From Litomosoides sigmodontis (lineage: Eukaryota > Nematoda > Chromadorea > Rhabditida > Onchocercidae): DNA of 64,000 nt. The notes below the pieces were generated by a model. The model had not been told where the DNA came from, did not search any database, and saw nothing but the letters and a program-made list of their open reading frames with translations. Positions 1 to 18,405 of this stretch are shown here, one piece after another. Every line of letters starts with the position of its first letter. Position 1 is the first letter of the stretch. The translations under genes and the position numbers were made by a program. Location: NCBI GenBank assembly GCA_963070105.1, contig OY718805.1, positions 5,762,001 through 5,826,000 of the forward strand. The letters run 5' to 3'.

Positions 1-2702
<2,702 letters not shown>

Positions 2703-2890
2703 ACAGAAATATTGTTAGATATTGCTTTAGATCTTACGTATATCACCTTTCAAATACTTCAGCGCTCCGCCACTATCCTTACCGAATCTACTGATGTGTT
2801 CGCCCAATTACTTTCTGAATATCTGGACACACATATATTATTACCATCGGAAGTATTTGAAAACTCTCTACTGAAGATTATATCTTCCAT
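2703..2890 (+). CDS. Isolated exon-like segment of unknown gene (tentative)
   Basis: A 188-nt segment open in one frame, bounded by an acceptor (ATTCCAG just before 2703) and a consensus donor (AT|GTAAGTAG just after 2890). The encoded 62 residues are helical-looking and Leu/Ile rich, including FAQLLSEYLD and EVFENSLLKI. I do not recognise the family. The segment ends two bases into a codon. I found no convincing partner exon on either side: downstream acceptors near 4240 and 4870 run quickly into stops. It may be one exon of a gene with very long introns, a degraded gene remnant, or chance. Confidence 0.3.
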
Positions 2891-3018
2891 GTAAGTAGAA
2901 AAAAAATATCATACGATGAAGCGAAAGTGAAAAACCAAAACGAAAATGGAATTTACTCAAAGCAGACAAACATAATATGTTTCGATTAGAAGGCTTAAGG
3001 AATATTAAACTTGAAATT

Positions 3019-3125
3019 AAAAAAATATAATAATAATCAATAATAATAAATAATAATAGTAATTAGTAATAAATATACTAAAAATAATAATAGTAATAGT
3101 AGTAAGAGAAATAATACGATAATAC
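3019..3125. repeat. Imperfect TAA-rich low-complexity tract
   Basis: A degenerate run of TAA, TAG and AAT trinucleotides with scattered substitutions, typical of old trinucleotide microsatellites in AT-rich genomes. No reading frame stays open through it. Confidence 0.8.
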
Positions 3126-4652
3126 TGAGTGTTAGCGGACAAGTCTATACGCGGACAATTAATACACTACCTCATAAACAAGCGAAAAAAAAGCCAAGTA
3201 CAAATGAAATGAATTGCTTACTTAGCAAAACAAAGACAGTAGAAAAATAATACGCAATGCAAAATCAAAAAAGCTCCTCCGCAACTTCTGAAATTACTAA
3301 ATTTTTCCGATCAAATCCCAATCCAAAAATATTGAAAATCCAGGTATCCGAAAATCGAAATATATAATAGACGAGGAAATTAAAAACAATGAAAACACTG
3401 CAGCTCAAATAAGAAAAATACATTTAGCAAGGAAGTTTGATAAAAAACTGGACGGGCGTACTTATCAATTAAGCGTAACTCTCAGATGCATCCAAAAATA
3501 GGAAAAAATATTGAAAAACCCAAAACATCACCTACAAATTTACGTTTCTTTATAACCCTATCCAACATTAGTCATAAATAGGACCATTGAATAAATCAAA
3601 CAACTAACTCTTTAAAGATGCATCACAGATCAAAATAAAATTCTAAAATAAAATATTGGATAAGAAAACCAAATAAACACTGAAGGATAAGGAAAAATAA
3701 AACCTTTACATGAGAAAAAATAAACGAGAAAAAACGAGGAAAAGCGAAATCCAAAAAGAGAACTGCGAATTAAAAAACAATTCACAAAAACTAGAAAGAA
3801 AAAGGGACTGAACTTTTTAAAATACCCAAATTATTAAAAAAAAGATGCGCGAAACCTCACGAGGAACAGAAAAAAACATGAAATGAACAAACGAGAGGAA
3901 GATTTCCTTGTGAATACTAACCACGCCCTGTTTCTCTTTCTGGTAACAATCTGAAATGAGAGATGAAAAGTAAGTAGAAAGGTGTATTTTCATTTATGCA
4001 TACGAATCAGTCAATTCAAATCATCAATGATTACAAACAACGCTTTTTCATTGGGAAAAAGTGATCACAATGTAAATGAGATGAGACAATGAGAGTTCAC
4101 ATTTCATACTGAAACAAACTGCCACCCGTTTGTGTATTAACGTGATGATACAAGTTGGAAGTACTTTAATGCAAGCTTGATTCTGAGAATAGAGTAACAG
4201 CTAACACAAACGAAGGAAGAGCACTGTCTACCTAGTTTCAGCAATGTCTAGAAAGGTCCCATTGATTATTAGCAGATTTAATTTTTAAAAAGTTGAACAT
4301 TTTTTCACGATAACACCATTATCCAAATATTTTTAAAAGAATTCGGCAACATTTCCTCCCTAATACCATAAATACTACTTTTCAAAAGGTAACGGATGGC
4401 TACAGCGGGACTTTGTTGGTATAGCAATACGCATCATTCTAATTAACATTGTTGAGGGAAGTCAATTAATGATGGGATTTTTATACATAACAATTTCATC
4501 AACAAGCAGATTGAAAAGAAATACTTCGCAATAAGTCTCAAATACAGCCTTTGTACAATTAAAAAATTAAACATAATACATAATAACAATGTTTGGTCAC
4601 ACCACCGATGCAGCTTTTCAAACCATGGGAGTTGATAACAGTTATAGAAATA

Positions 4653-4658
4653 TTTATT
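4653..4658 (-). terminator. Candidate poly(A) signal of the ELAV-like gene
   Basis: AATAAA on the minus strand, about 365 nt downstream of the stop codon of the ELAV-like gene. It is a good hexamer at a plausible distance. No transcript evidence is available. Confidence 0.4.
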
Positions 4659-5021
4659 TCTCATAAATATCTTTTTGAATCAATCAACCTAAATTTCTTG
4701 ATCTTCAAAGAAGAAATATTCCTATCAACCCTAGTAAAAAACTGCAGCGAAAGACGAAACAATAATAAACCAAACCGAAATGCAAACATAAACCCATAGT
4801 GAGAGGTGGGGTGAAAAGTATGCTTTATATATTGAAATGGAAGATGTCAAAATTAAAACATCAATTTTCAGCTGTGAAATCACCAGTGTAGGGCAAAACA
4901 CTACTTAGCTTTCAAGTGGAAAAAAGATGTCGCATGTGAGAAAAGACTGGATCTTTGGTATGAACAATTCTTCAAACAACACAGTCGGCAAAATTGTGAA
5001 CGCATGTGCCGGCGCAACGAA

Positions 5022-9380
<4,359 letters not shown>

Positions 9381-9877
9381 AACTATTTCGCTGTGCACAC
9401 GCACACACCTTCTACGTCACGGTTAACAGTTACGAAACCCTTGAAGTAACTATGGCTTTATATTTAACTACTTTCCTGAATATTTTCGTTGGTACTGCGT
9501 AATCTTTTTCCTTCCTGAAAATTAACGAAAGATTTTTCAAAAAGTAAGTAAGAGTATCCGAACGATGTTTTATAAGGAAGCATAAAACCTTGTAATCGTG
9601 TTTATGTGTAAGATAACAAAATCAAAAAGAACACATTCTAAAAAAGCATAAGCAGAAACAAATAACACTAATGAACTTGAAAAATGTGTGAATTACCATA
9701 AAACCATAATTCGCCTTTATGAGTAGGTGATCGGATTCGGAAAACAACGTCCTGCGCCCTAAAGCTCCATTCACTCTCTCTAATTTATTTTAAACTGTTA
9801 CAAACTATAACAACTTCAACCTTGGTAGACATCTTTCATCTTAAATAAGGTAAGTTAATTGGACAACCAACAGTCCC

Positions 9878-9943
9878 TTGCAAAAATTACTAATATTTCA
9901 CCAATTTCACGGGTGAAATGTTAGTAATTTTTTCAAGTTGCAA
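9878..9943. repeat. Hairpin-forming inverted repeat upstream of the ELAV-like gene
   Basis: Arms 9883-9902 and 9912-9931 form 20 pairs with a single T-G wobble and a 9-nt loop. An outer TTGC/GCAA pairing (9878-9881 with 9940-9943) extends it across an internal loop. It lies about 500 bp upstream of the exc-7-like start codon. The size fits a small-RNA precursor or a small inverted-repeat element. Confidence 0.75.
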
Positions 9944-12900
9944 TAAAGATACAAATGGAAATCGAAACCCAGCTATACTATTAATAAATTCCTCAAAACT
10001 AATATTACTTTAAAAATGATTAGAAGACTTTCCCAAGAATGACAAACTAATCGTTCATTGCTTCATGCTTGTTTAAACAAATGCAAATATCCTTAGCTTA
10101 ACAGAATTGAGTTTTTCATTGCACGAAGATACTTATGATAATATAATGCGAAACAAAAGACTACAGTTCTTACAAAAAATATCATTAAAAAAAATTAAAA
10201 GTTTTCCACGAAAGTACTACAGAATTTGATCAAATAATTATCGTTTAAATAATGAGCAGTACCTGAGACTCAATTTGTTTTAAGTCTACATTAACAAAAT
10301 ATTTGAGCTTGTTAATTCAAAGACAAAAAGTTTCAAGAATGCTCTACCTTCCAGATTTATAATACAGAATTAAAACATGCTTAAAAGTAAGATGAGTTCA
10401 TAAATAGAACTTAGAGATTATAACTGTTTTCAGAAAATTTTTTCGAAATTAAAAACTTGTTGGATGTAAGGCTAGCAGAGTTGGTGCGCAGGACGTGTTG
10501 CTTTTTGCATGATAAATATAATAAGAGACCTACTACACTCCAGAATTCTAACTGGAAACTCAACTGCTAAAGGAAACCAACTTCAAAAACTAACATCACA
10601 GCCGAACACCAAACAGGCTACTAAATTTCACGGTTGTTTTAACAAGCCGCAAAACCTCAATATGTCTTGCAGTGCAATTTCTCTTGGACCAGCAGTTTAT
10701 AACCTTTAATCTGCTCATTGATTTTTCAGGAATATTTAGAAGCATTGGAGGGGAGACAGATGGATCTGTGTAATTAGGATTCGGAAATGACAGTACGGCG
10801 GTCTAGCCGTCTCGGGACCCTATGGATGAAACATTATCAGCGCACAGTTTGCTGATTGGTATTCATCACAAATCCGTATGGTATAGCAAGGAGAGAGGCC
10901 TTTTTGAAATTAGTGGAGAATGTGAAATAGACTGAGTTGCACATAACTATCAAAAATAAGTAAATGTAAAATTTAATAAATAAAATTCAGGTGAATCTCA
11001 ATTGAATGAAAGAAAATGGATAAAATTAAAAAATTGGAAACACGGTTTTAGCTGAAAGTACCTACAAATGGGTTTGTCAATTGCTAAGATTGGAAGTGAA
11101 TAGATGTGGACGTTGCTCTCTCTATTGAGTGGTAGATCATTTGAAGAGGAATTACTTCTCTGTTTGATGTTTTATTGCAGTCAACAGTGGAATGATTGAA
11201 AGAAGGATGATGGTGGAATCAGAGCAGAATCGGATAGGGGTCAGATCAGATCGGATCGAATCGGATCTCATGTCCCCTTTATCCCCTATTCATGGAAGAG
11301 GTGGCAACTGTTGTCAGAATTACACTGCGTTCTCAGTTAATAATGGTTTACATAATTGCGAACAGTGAACTTTGCACTCTTATGCATCACTGTTGATCTG
11401 CTTTTGAAAGTCCACACATGGACAGCTCACACAGTGTTGATTTCGTAGAAAGAAGAAAACTGTGAAAAACATATTCCTGGAAATGAATTTTTTCTAAATT
11501 TTAGTCAACAGACTATGGGCTTGGTATCGATAGACTGCAAAAGTAGGATAGGAATGATTGATTCGGAATTCGAATCGAACTTGGGAAGAGGAAGGTATCA
11601 AATGGAATACTACGATAAAGGATTCTGACAGTTGTTTTAAAGATATGTGTGTGTTTGTGTGTGGATGAAGTGAAATTTTAGAGACCTGTACGTCAGTGCA
11701 GTAACTAAGGGCATTTCAAATGTAATTGGTATGTTTGGAACTTGTAACACGACTGACATATTTTAGTTGAAATAAAACGAGTTATGATTTGGATCATATC
11801 ATTCACAGTGCAATGTATCGTCGAGGAGCGTTGCTCAAATTGCTTAATTTCAGAGGGGACAAGTTTTTGGCATCATGGTGACACTACACGTGAAAGTGGT
11901 AATTCATTGTTGGGAGAGATCGTATGGTCCTGACAGAAAGAGAGAGAGAGAGAGTTTCTTAGGAGAGCGAGTGATGTGCGAGAGGAAAAAAAGGGAAGAT
12001 GGAAATATGTTTTGGACTTGAAAGATGAAAGAAATACAATGAATATTGACAGTGAAGTTGTGTTAGTATTATTGCAATAATAGGCTGCAAATACTATTCT
12101 CAGCTCGTCTACGTCACGGTGGAAGCAGATAGAACCTGTGGATAGGCAAGTGAGACTTCGAAAACTATCACATTCATGAAGGGCAAATAAACAGTGTAGT
12201 TTGCTCGTTAGCCGCTTCAACTAGTAAATCTCGAAGATTGGAAGTTGTAACACCCAATGAAGCATCCAGAATGTTAACGAAGGGGAAAGAAACAGTAAGA
12301 GCTACGTTCACAAAGATTCATATCCTTCATGAAAAGTAGTTCCTGTTAATATTATATGAATGGATTTTGTGGAATAGAAATTACATAAAATCTGGGATTA
12401 TCAATTCCGCAAAATAAGCGAGCGGTATTTTGAATTATTCAAAATACCTAGCAGAAATGTATATTAGAGTTTCATGCGTAGATATCAGAAATCCAACAAA
12501 GAAATACTGAAACTTCTCGTAAATCTATTTAATAATAGAATTCATTCATTCTTCCCAACTGAGTTAATTTATAAACCGGACATCTGGAAAGTTTTCGTCA
12601 CTCAAACTACAAGATTTGTAAAGTCGAACGTGTCTCTCTCTCTCTCTCTTAGCACTGAAAACTGCTTAGCTTCTATAAAGCCTCAAAATGACGGAAAAGA
12701 AATGAATTACATGAAAGTAGTGAGGAATAAAATAAGGACAGAAGAATGATTTATTGCTGATTGCTTATTTCATTGTGTTGAGGGAAATTTTGAAAGCAAG
12801 CAGCCAGTCGAGTAGATGAAACATAAGGAATTAATACGTAACTTGCTTTTCTATTTCTCATAAAAATACCTCTAAAGCACAGTTGACTAACACTTCTTTG

Positions 12901-15900
12901 GCTTTCATTATAACACACAAGTAGGAATGAATTGAAGAGATAGTAGAAAGCATTCGCAGCTTATCATATTTAGATCTCATAGAAGCGTAGGGAAGAAGTG
13001 GCGAGGAGAGCAACACACTTATATTTGCGTAATGAAGCTCAAAATGTGCTATACAAACAAATTTGAAGTCTTAACTTCAATCAATTAAATTATTAGACAA
13101 TTACTTATTTAAATGATAAAACTGATATGTCGATGTCAACTTATATACAATGAAGCATTCATGATACATCTCACACTGTCTCTATTAGCATAGATGGCGA
13201 TATCGAGGAGCGGCAGTTGTGAAGATAGAAATCGATGAATTGGTGAAGTCAAGAAGCGACTGAAGTATTTAAATAAACTAAATAGCCAACTGCAACCATT
13301 TGCTGATTTCCCTTTATCAAAATTTTAAAAATAAGAGACTTTACAATGAAGAAATAGTTTCCCACGATTAGTATACCTTTGACAGCCTGTTATCATTTAA
13401 AGTGGACAACATCAAAAAGGATTTATCAGAGAATTTAACCCTTTTTGGGCTTAAACTAGAGATCTCCAGATATGTTGCTGCATTTTTCAAGGACTTCTTT
13501 TTCCATAATCTATATTCATTACTTTACATTTTATTTTATCACAAGAATTGCTGCATTTCAGATCAAGTAACAGATAAATGATCCGGAATGGAAATATCTC
13601 AAGAAATGTACATGAAAAATAAAACATTGATCAGAACGAAATTTTCTCCCTAATTTCTTATGTGCCGTAATTTCCTTAAAAAATTTTTTCAAATTGGACA
13701 AGAAGAAAGTTAACGGAGCAGATGAAACATAGCAAAAGTTAAACCTTTAAACTAATGAACATTTACTGCTCAAGCAGAAAAATTGGCAAGAACTTAAGCT
13801 TTTCGAATGAAACAATATTTGTTTTACAAGGAGATCAACGCTATCCCTGAGAGCTTTCACTCCACGAGATGCTTTACTTCGCTTCATTCTCATTCACTCA
13901 TAATTTCAAAACTGTTTTTTTATTGCTTTGTCACAAGTTGCAGGAACGGAAAACTGAAAAATCTCCCACCTTTTTTTCCATCTTTCATGCATATAACTCA
14001 CATTCGATAAAATCCCAAAGAATTGTTTTCATGAGAAGACTAAAAAGCCCTGAATGTGAGATTCGTAAAAAATCGAACTTCTCATCATCGAGACTTATTG
14101 AAGTCGCTTTTTTCCAGCATTAGAATGAGGTGAAATAAATATGCAGGTATGAAATTGAATTAATTAAACAAAACTGGCTATTATGAATGTAGTGAAATAA
14201 ATTTTAATTAGTGAATTGGACCAAATAAATTAAAACGGAATGCACAAAACATGATTGGAATGAAAGTGGGATTGGAATGAAAGAGTAAAGTGTGACTGTT
14301 ACAAGTTTTATATTGAAGTTTGCAAGTATACTATAGAAATCTATTTAGATCGTTCGTTTCGGCTAATTAAAAAAACGATAGAAGTAGAGTGAATTCTGCA
14401 AAACTCATTGTTTCTCTTTCCTTTGAAATTCTATTTATCAACTTTTTGTTTACATCACAAATCTGTACACATCCAGTGAAGTTGCGTGAAGTGTGAGATT
14501 CGTGAAATTAATCCTATCAAGATGATTTGAATTCTGCGGTATCGAAATGGATTATTACTCAGTCATCAGAAGCAGTGACGCTGTGAGAGCGTTAGTCCAA
14601 GGAGTGATAGCAATGTTATCAGTGTAGGAGATAATGATGTTATCAGGATGTCTAGCTTCCTCATATTGCATTAAAGCACTAGATCGATAACGTAGCGAAG
14701 GAATCAGCTGCATTACATTGCAAACAGTGAAAGAAAATCTCATTGCTGGCTTCTTCGTAGTCAGTGATAGATGACCTATCACAAAGGAAAGTTTAAAATT
14801 ATTTCAAAAACAAGCATCTATTTTCGAGAGATTTTTTTTTCGAGAGATGATGAATGGGAGGAAAAGTAAGTAATTGATTGGTAAATGATCCCTGGAAAAA
14901 ATTTGTTTAAATTTCCAGCAACAGCTGTTTTAAAAAAATAGACCATCTAATAGCCTTGAAAAATTGCTAGTCGAAAAAAACCACAAAATTATCCAATCAG
15001 CTGTTTTGAATAACCAAACGCAGCTCTTTTTCCGGTCATTCTAACTTCCTCAACTTCGTTTTGATTGCACTTGTGCGGGCGCTGCAACGTTGTGCCAAAA
15101 ATGTAGCGTAAAATGTTTTGTTTTACCTGTTGTTTACCAACTTTCCTGCTTGACTGGAAACAGATGAATCACTGCTGCTGAGAAATGATAATTTTTCGTC
15201 ATCAACACACCACATGTAAACTAATTTTCTGTTGAAAAGTTCATTCTATAAACATTGATTAGAAATGAGAAGGCTTTCAGACATTCTTACTAAAATTTCG
15301 AAGAGGCGAATTCTATTTGATTATGCATAGTGATCATCACCATCGAGGTTTACCCCTCACACTAAAAGAGAACAGGTTGCTTAAATTTCAATTAAATTAG
15401 CAACAGGCTCTTTTATATCATTCTGTGCTGAAATAATGATTTAGTTGTTCACTGAATATCAAGTGGAAATGAAGAAGAGAAGTGGGTAAAAATGAGGACA
15501 ATGAGAAGAATTTCATTCTCAAAAATCATGAAATAATGGCAAACCATAAATGGAAGGGCAGAAAAGTGGAGTGTCATTTCAGATTAAAAAAATATGTATG
15601 AAAAATTAAGAGTAGTTATGTCCTAACCGGTAAAGAACGGTATTACTTAAACAGCAATAATAATGTTTGATGTTTTAAATTACTCTGGTTCATCTCTGTC
15701 TTCGAAGAGAAATTTCAAGAAGGGATAAAGCAAAATGGGCCGAGAATCGAGAAAGCTATATATGTGCACGCAAAATGAAGCTCTGCAGCATGCAAAAGCA
15801 GTACATTAAAATAATTTCTTCTGCTTTGGTAAAACACCGTGTAGCACTTACGTTTTGACGCTGTCACTTGTTGTCCTTCACACGTGGACAAGTACACGCG

Positions 15901-16405
15901 CTGTTTCTTCAATAGATTGACCTAAAATCCTCCCCCTCATTGCTTCTCTCTTACTCCTTACAGTCCGTTGACCAACGAGTAACAATTATGCTTCTTGCGA
16001 TTAGACGCTCTCTCCCGTGTTTAAAGCGCTGCATCAATGAAATAACACAAAGCAGGCAACAGCAGAAAATACAAAGTGACAGTGTTTTTAGTAGAACAGG
16101 TAGCGAAAGAGATGCGAAGTGACATGCGGTCGGCCGTGTTTCGTCTTTGCTAACGAGTAGAAGTAGTATTTTGTCATGTGATTTGGTAAAAGGATGCCGA
16201 GGCGTTGGGATGACGTATGATACGGGCTGGATGTAAGCTGTCAGAGAAGGGGGCAGTTTTAATTAGACTTAGTTTGTAAGATGCCCTTCAATGTCACTTA
16301 AATGTATCTTGTATGAGGTACATTATATGTAAAAATACTAAGAATGAAATGCGTTGCGTTTGGCAGTTTGTAATGTTCATTTTGAAATGTTTCAAGGAAA
16401 TATTA

Positions 16406-16415
16406 CATATTTCAG
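16406..16415 (+). promoter_or_regulatory. Candidate spliced-leader acceptor of NDUFB8
   Basis: An acceptor-like CATATTTCAG sits 14 nt upstream of the NDUFB8 start codon with no upstream exon in evidence. In nematodes such a site just before the ATG usually receives a trans-spliced leader. This is inferred from position and consensus only. Confidence 0.45.
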
Positions 16416-16429
16416 TTTGCGTAAGTACG

Positions 16430-17945
16430 ATGGCATCGTCGCGTTCTGTGCTAATCTTCGTACGTTCAATCCACACATCATATCGCATGAATAGTAAGCA
16501 ACTGATGTTGTTACCGATACTTCTTTAATCCATATCAACTATAATATTACTGCATAAGTATCCTGCGATTTCCTCATTTACGTGTTTAATGGTTCTATTT
16601 ATCTAGAAAGAGGACCGTTGACAATCGATGGTTGGTACCCACGTGATCATATGCCGGACGATTATCCAAAAAATGAAGAAGAGCGACGAGCAGCGGCAAT
16701 AAAATATGGAATGAGACCTGAAGATTACAAGTCACTTTTGTTATTACATGTCTTTGGGAGAAATGTGAATAGTGAATATTTCTAGAACCTCCGCTAAAGC
16801 TGACATTTTCTTTGCAGATGGTTGCATATTGTAATGTTTAAATTATTATACCTGTTTTATAGTCTTGTGTTATAGGCCATATGACAAAGACGATTACTAC
16901 AGATATGCAGGAAATTATCCGGATTATGGATGTGTCACCTTTGATCACAAAGATCCACATGAAAACTGGAGCTATCCACAGTACCGAAGGAATTGGGGTG
17001 AAGGAGTAAGTTGGTTTAGGCTGTCTGAGTGCTTTTTTGCGAATTTATTGCTTGTTTGAGAAGTTATTTTAGCTTTCAAGATTACAACATGTCTCATTTT
17101 TAATAAAAACATCTGGAACGTTAAAATCAATTTGACAATTTGATACAGATGATGATTAATATGTATCAGATTCAAATTTGAGGAACTATTTGTACATAAT
17201 AATGCTGAAATTAAGTTAGTACCTTTGGAGGATCTGGGTGTTATATAGTACTCTCTACGAGTGAAGTAAGTCAGAAATAGAAGATTTCGGATTATCACAA
17301 TCTGGGTATTTGAGAATAATATTCTAGGTATTGATATTCAACTTGAATTTTTAAAAATTTCAGATGGATATCCAAGCAGTAATGCACACATCTGATCGGG
17401 ATTCCTATACCAACATTGACGATGAGGAAACTTCAATTTAAGTTTAACTTTAATCAATGAAGGGAAATGTGTAAAGTATTATTAAAATAATTAGCATTAA
17501 CATGTAGATTTTCTTTTGTTGTGGTACTTTATCTATTAGAGTTCGTAATTTTTGTGTTTTAGATGGACCAACACGGTAATTTTCTGTCGTCACTTAATTC
17601 CGGCACTAATTTTTTGCTGGATTGGTATTCAAACATGGCCGAAGGGTCGTAAGTGGAAGAATGATATTGTAAGCGTATTTTGGCTTTGTATTCATAAGTT
17701 ATAAGTCTAAAAGTTTTATATTTTTTTGTTTGGAAACCTAAACATTATGCATCTATTTTTCTACCGAAGAAAAAAAGCCTATTAGGCATAAAGTACCCAG
17801 AAGTTTATAAGACTTCTTATAATGTTAAATTAAATGTTTTCAGATGCTGAAGCAATACCCTTATGATATCAAGCGAGCGTATCCATTTACTGACCCTCTT
17901 ATCTATCCAATTACGAATTATACTTTTGAACCCAGGGATGATTAA
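16430..17945 (+). CDS. NADH dehydrogenase (complex I) beta subcomplex subunit 8, NDUFB8/ASHI, with an internal stop
   Basis: Accessory subunit of mitochondrial complex I in the inner membrane. Exons: 16430-16493, 16607-16730, 16876-17005, 17364-17441, 17563-17668, 17844-17945. The N-terminus (MASSRSVLIFVRSIHTSYRM) looks like a mitochondrial presequence. Family hallmarks are YPKNEEERRAAAIKYGMRPE followed by DYKPY in exons 2-3, RRNWGEG at the end of exon 3, a single membrane segment in exon 5, and KQYPYD in exon 6. Oddity: exon 4 is open only in the frame supplied by exon 3. That frame ends in TAA (17439-17441) directly before the only usable GT donor, while exon 5 encodes the membrane segment only if exon 4 contributes two bases. 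One base fewer in exon 4 would give a normal product of about 200 residues. This could be an assembly error, a polymorphism, a non-canonical donor, or a truncated gene. The family call is secure; intactness is not. Confidence 0.85.
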
Positions 17946-18072
17946 ACCAAAATCGAAAATATTTAGAAATTATTTGAAGAAAATTACACCTATAGTGTGT
18001 TATTTTTATTTCGTGGCATTTCAAAATGTAGATTTTATTTTTTCAAAGCCATCAGTGTGAATATTTGTATGT

Positions 18073-18078
18073 AATAAA
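18073..18078 (+). terminator. Poly(A) signal of NDUFB8
   Basis: A canonical AATAAA 128 nt after the NDUFB8 stop codon, followed by a T-rich stretch. The next gene starts only 328 nt further on. Confidence 0.65.
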
Positions 18079-18405
18079 AGGTTTATCAAATGTCGTTTTT
18101 TATCAATCGTTTTGGAGTTGTTTTACTTTTATTAATTTATTTTCTGTTGAATAATTTTTTCATTTGTTTTCTATATCAACTTGCGCTTTTGTTTGATGTG
18201 AAAGCAGCTCACCATTTTGGTTAATGATGGGAACTTTTTCATATTCTAAATGTTTTTTTTCTGTTTGATATTCACTCACCTTTTTTAACACGCATGATTT
18301 TGTATTGTGAATTTGTGGATATAAACTTTTAGGTAACTGCTTATCAGTTTATTTAAAAATAATCATCTGACTGATCAAGATTATTCAACAAACAGCGGAA
18401 AAAAG
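18079..18405 (+). promoter_or_regulatory. Short T-rich intercistronic region between NDUFB8 and ING3
   Basis: About 330 bp between a poly(A) signal and the ING3 start, with several T-rich runs at about 18110-18290 and two acceptor-like sites (AG at 18331-18332 and 18346-18347) 59-74 nt before the ATG. The spacing and T-rich content are those expected of a nematode operon junction, where the downstream mRNA is freed by trans-splicing. It could equally be a compact promoter. Confidence 0.4.

Larger units (their letters stand above)
2891..5021. other. Non-coding stretch and ELAV 3' flank
   Basis: No gene is recognised. It is strongly AT-rich, with a TAA/TAG-type low-complexity run at about 3019-3125. 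The right end holds the 3' untranslated region of the minus-strand ELAV-like gene, including a candidate poly(A) signal at 4653-4658. Confidence 0.5.
9381..16429. other. Large gene-poor interval between ELAV and NDUFB8
   Basis: About 7 kb between divergently transcribed genes. I recognise no coding exon. Open frames, including one of 115 codons at 11873-12220 minus, are Ser/Leu/Phe-rich and match no family I know. It holds a strong hairpin (9878-9943), short GA and TC runs near 11939 and 12632, and a GATC-rich patch near 11240-11270. It probably contains 5' untranslated exons and promoter DNA for exc-7, which I cannot place. Confidence 0.5.

Noticed and set aside
11873..12220. 115-codon minus-strand frame
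   Set aside because: Ser/Leu/Phe-rich composition with a simple GA-repeat component and no recognisable family; likely chance.
16972..17298. 108-codon minus-strand frame
   Set aside because: Overlaps NDUFB8 exon 3 on the other strand and has no protein-like features.
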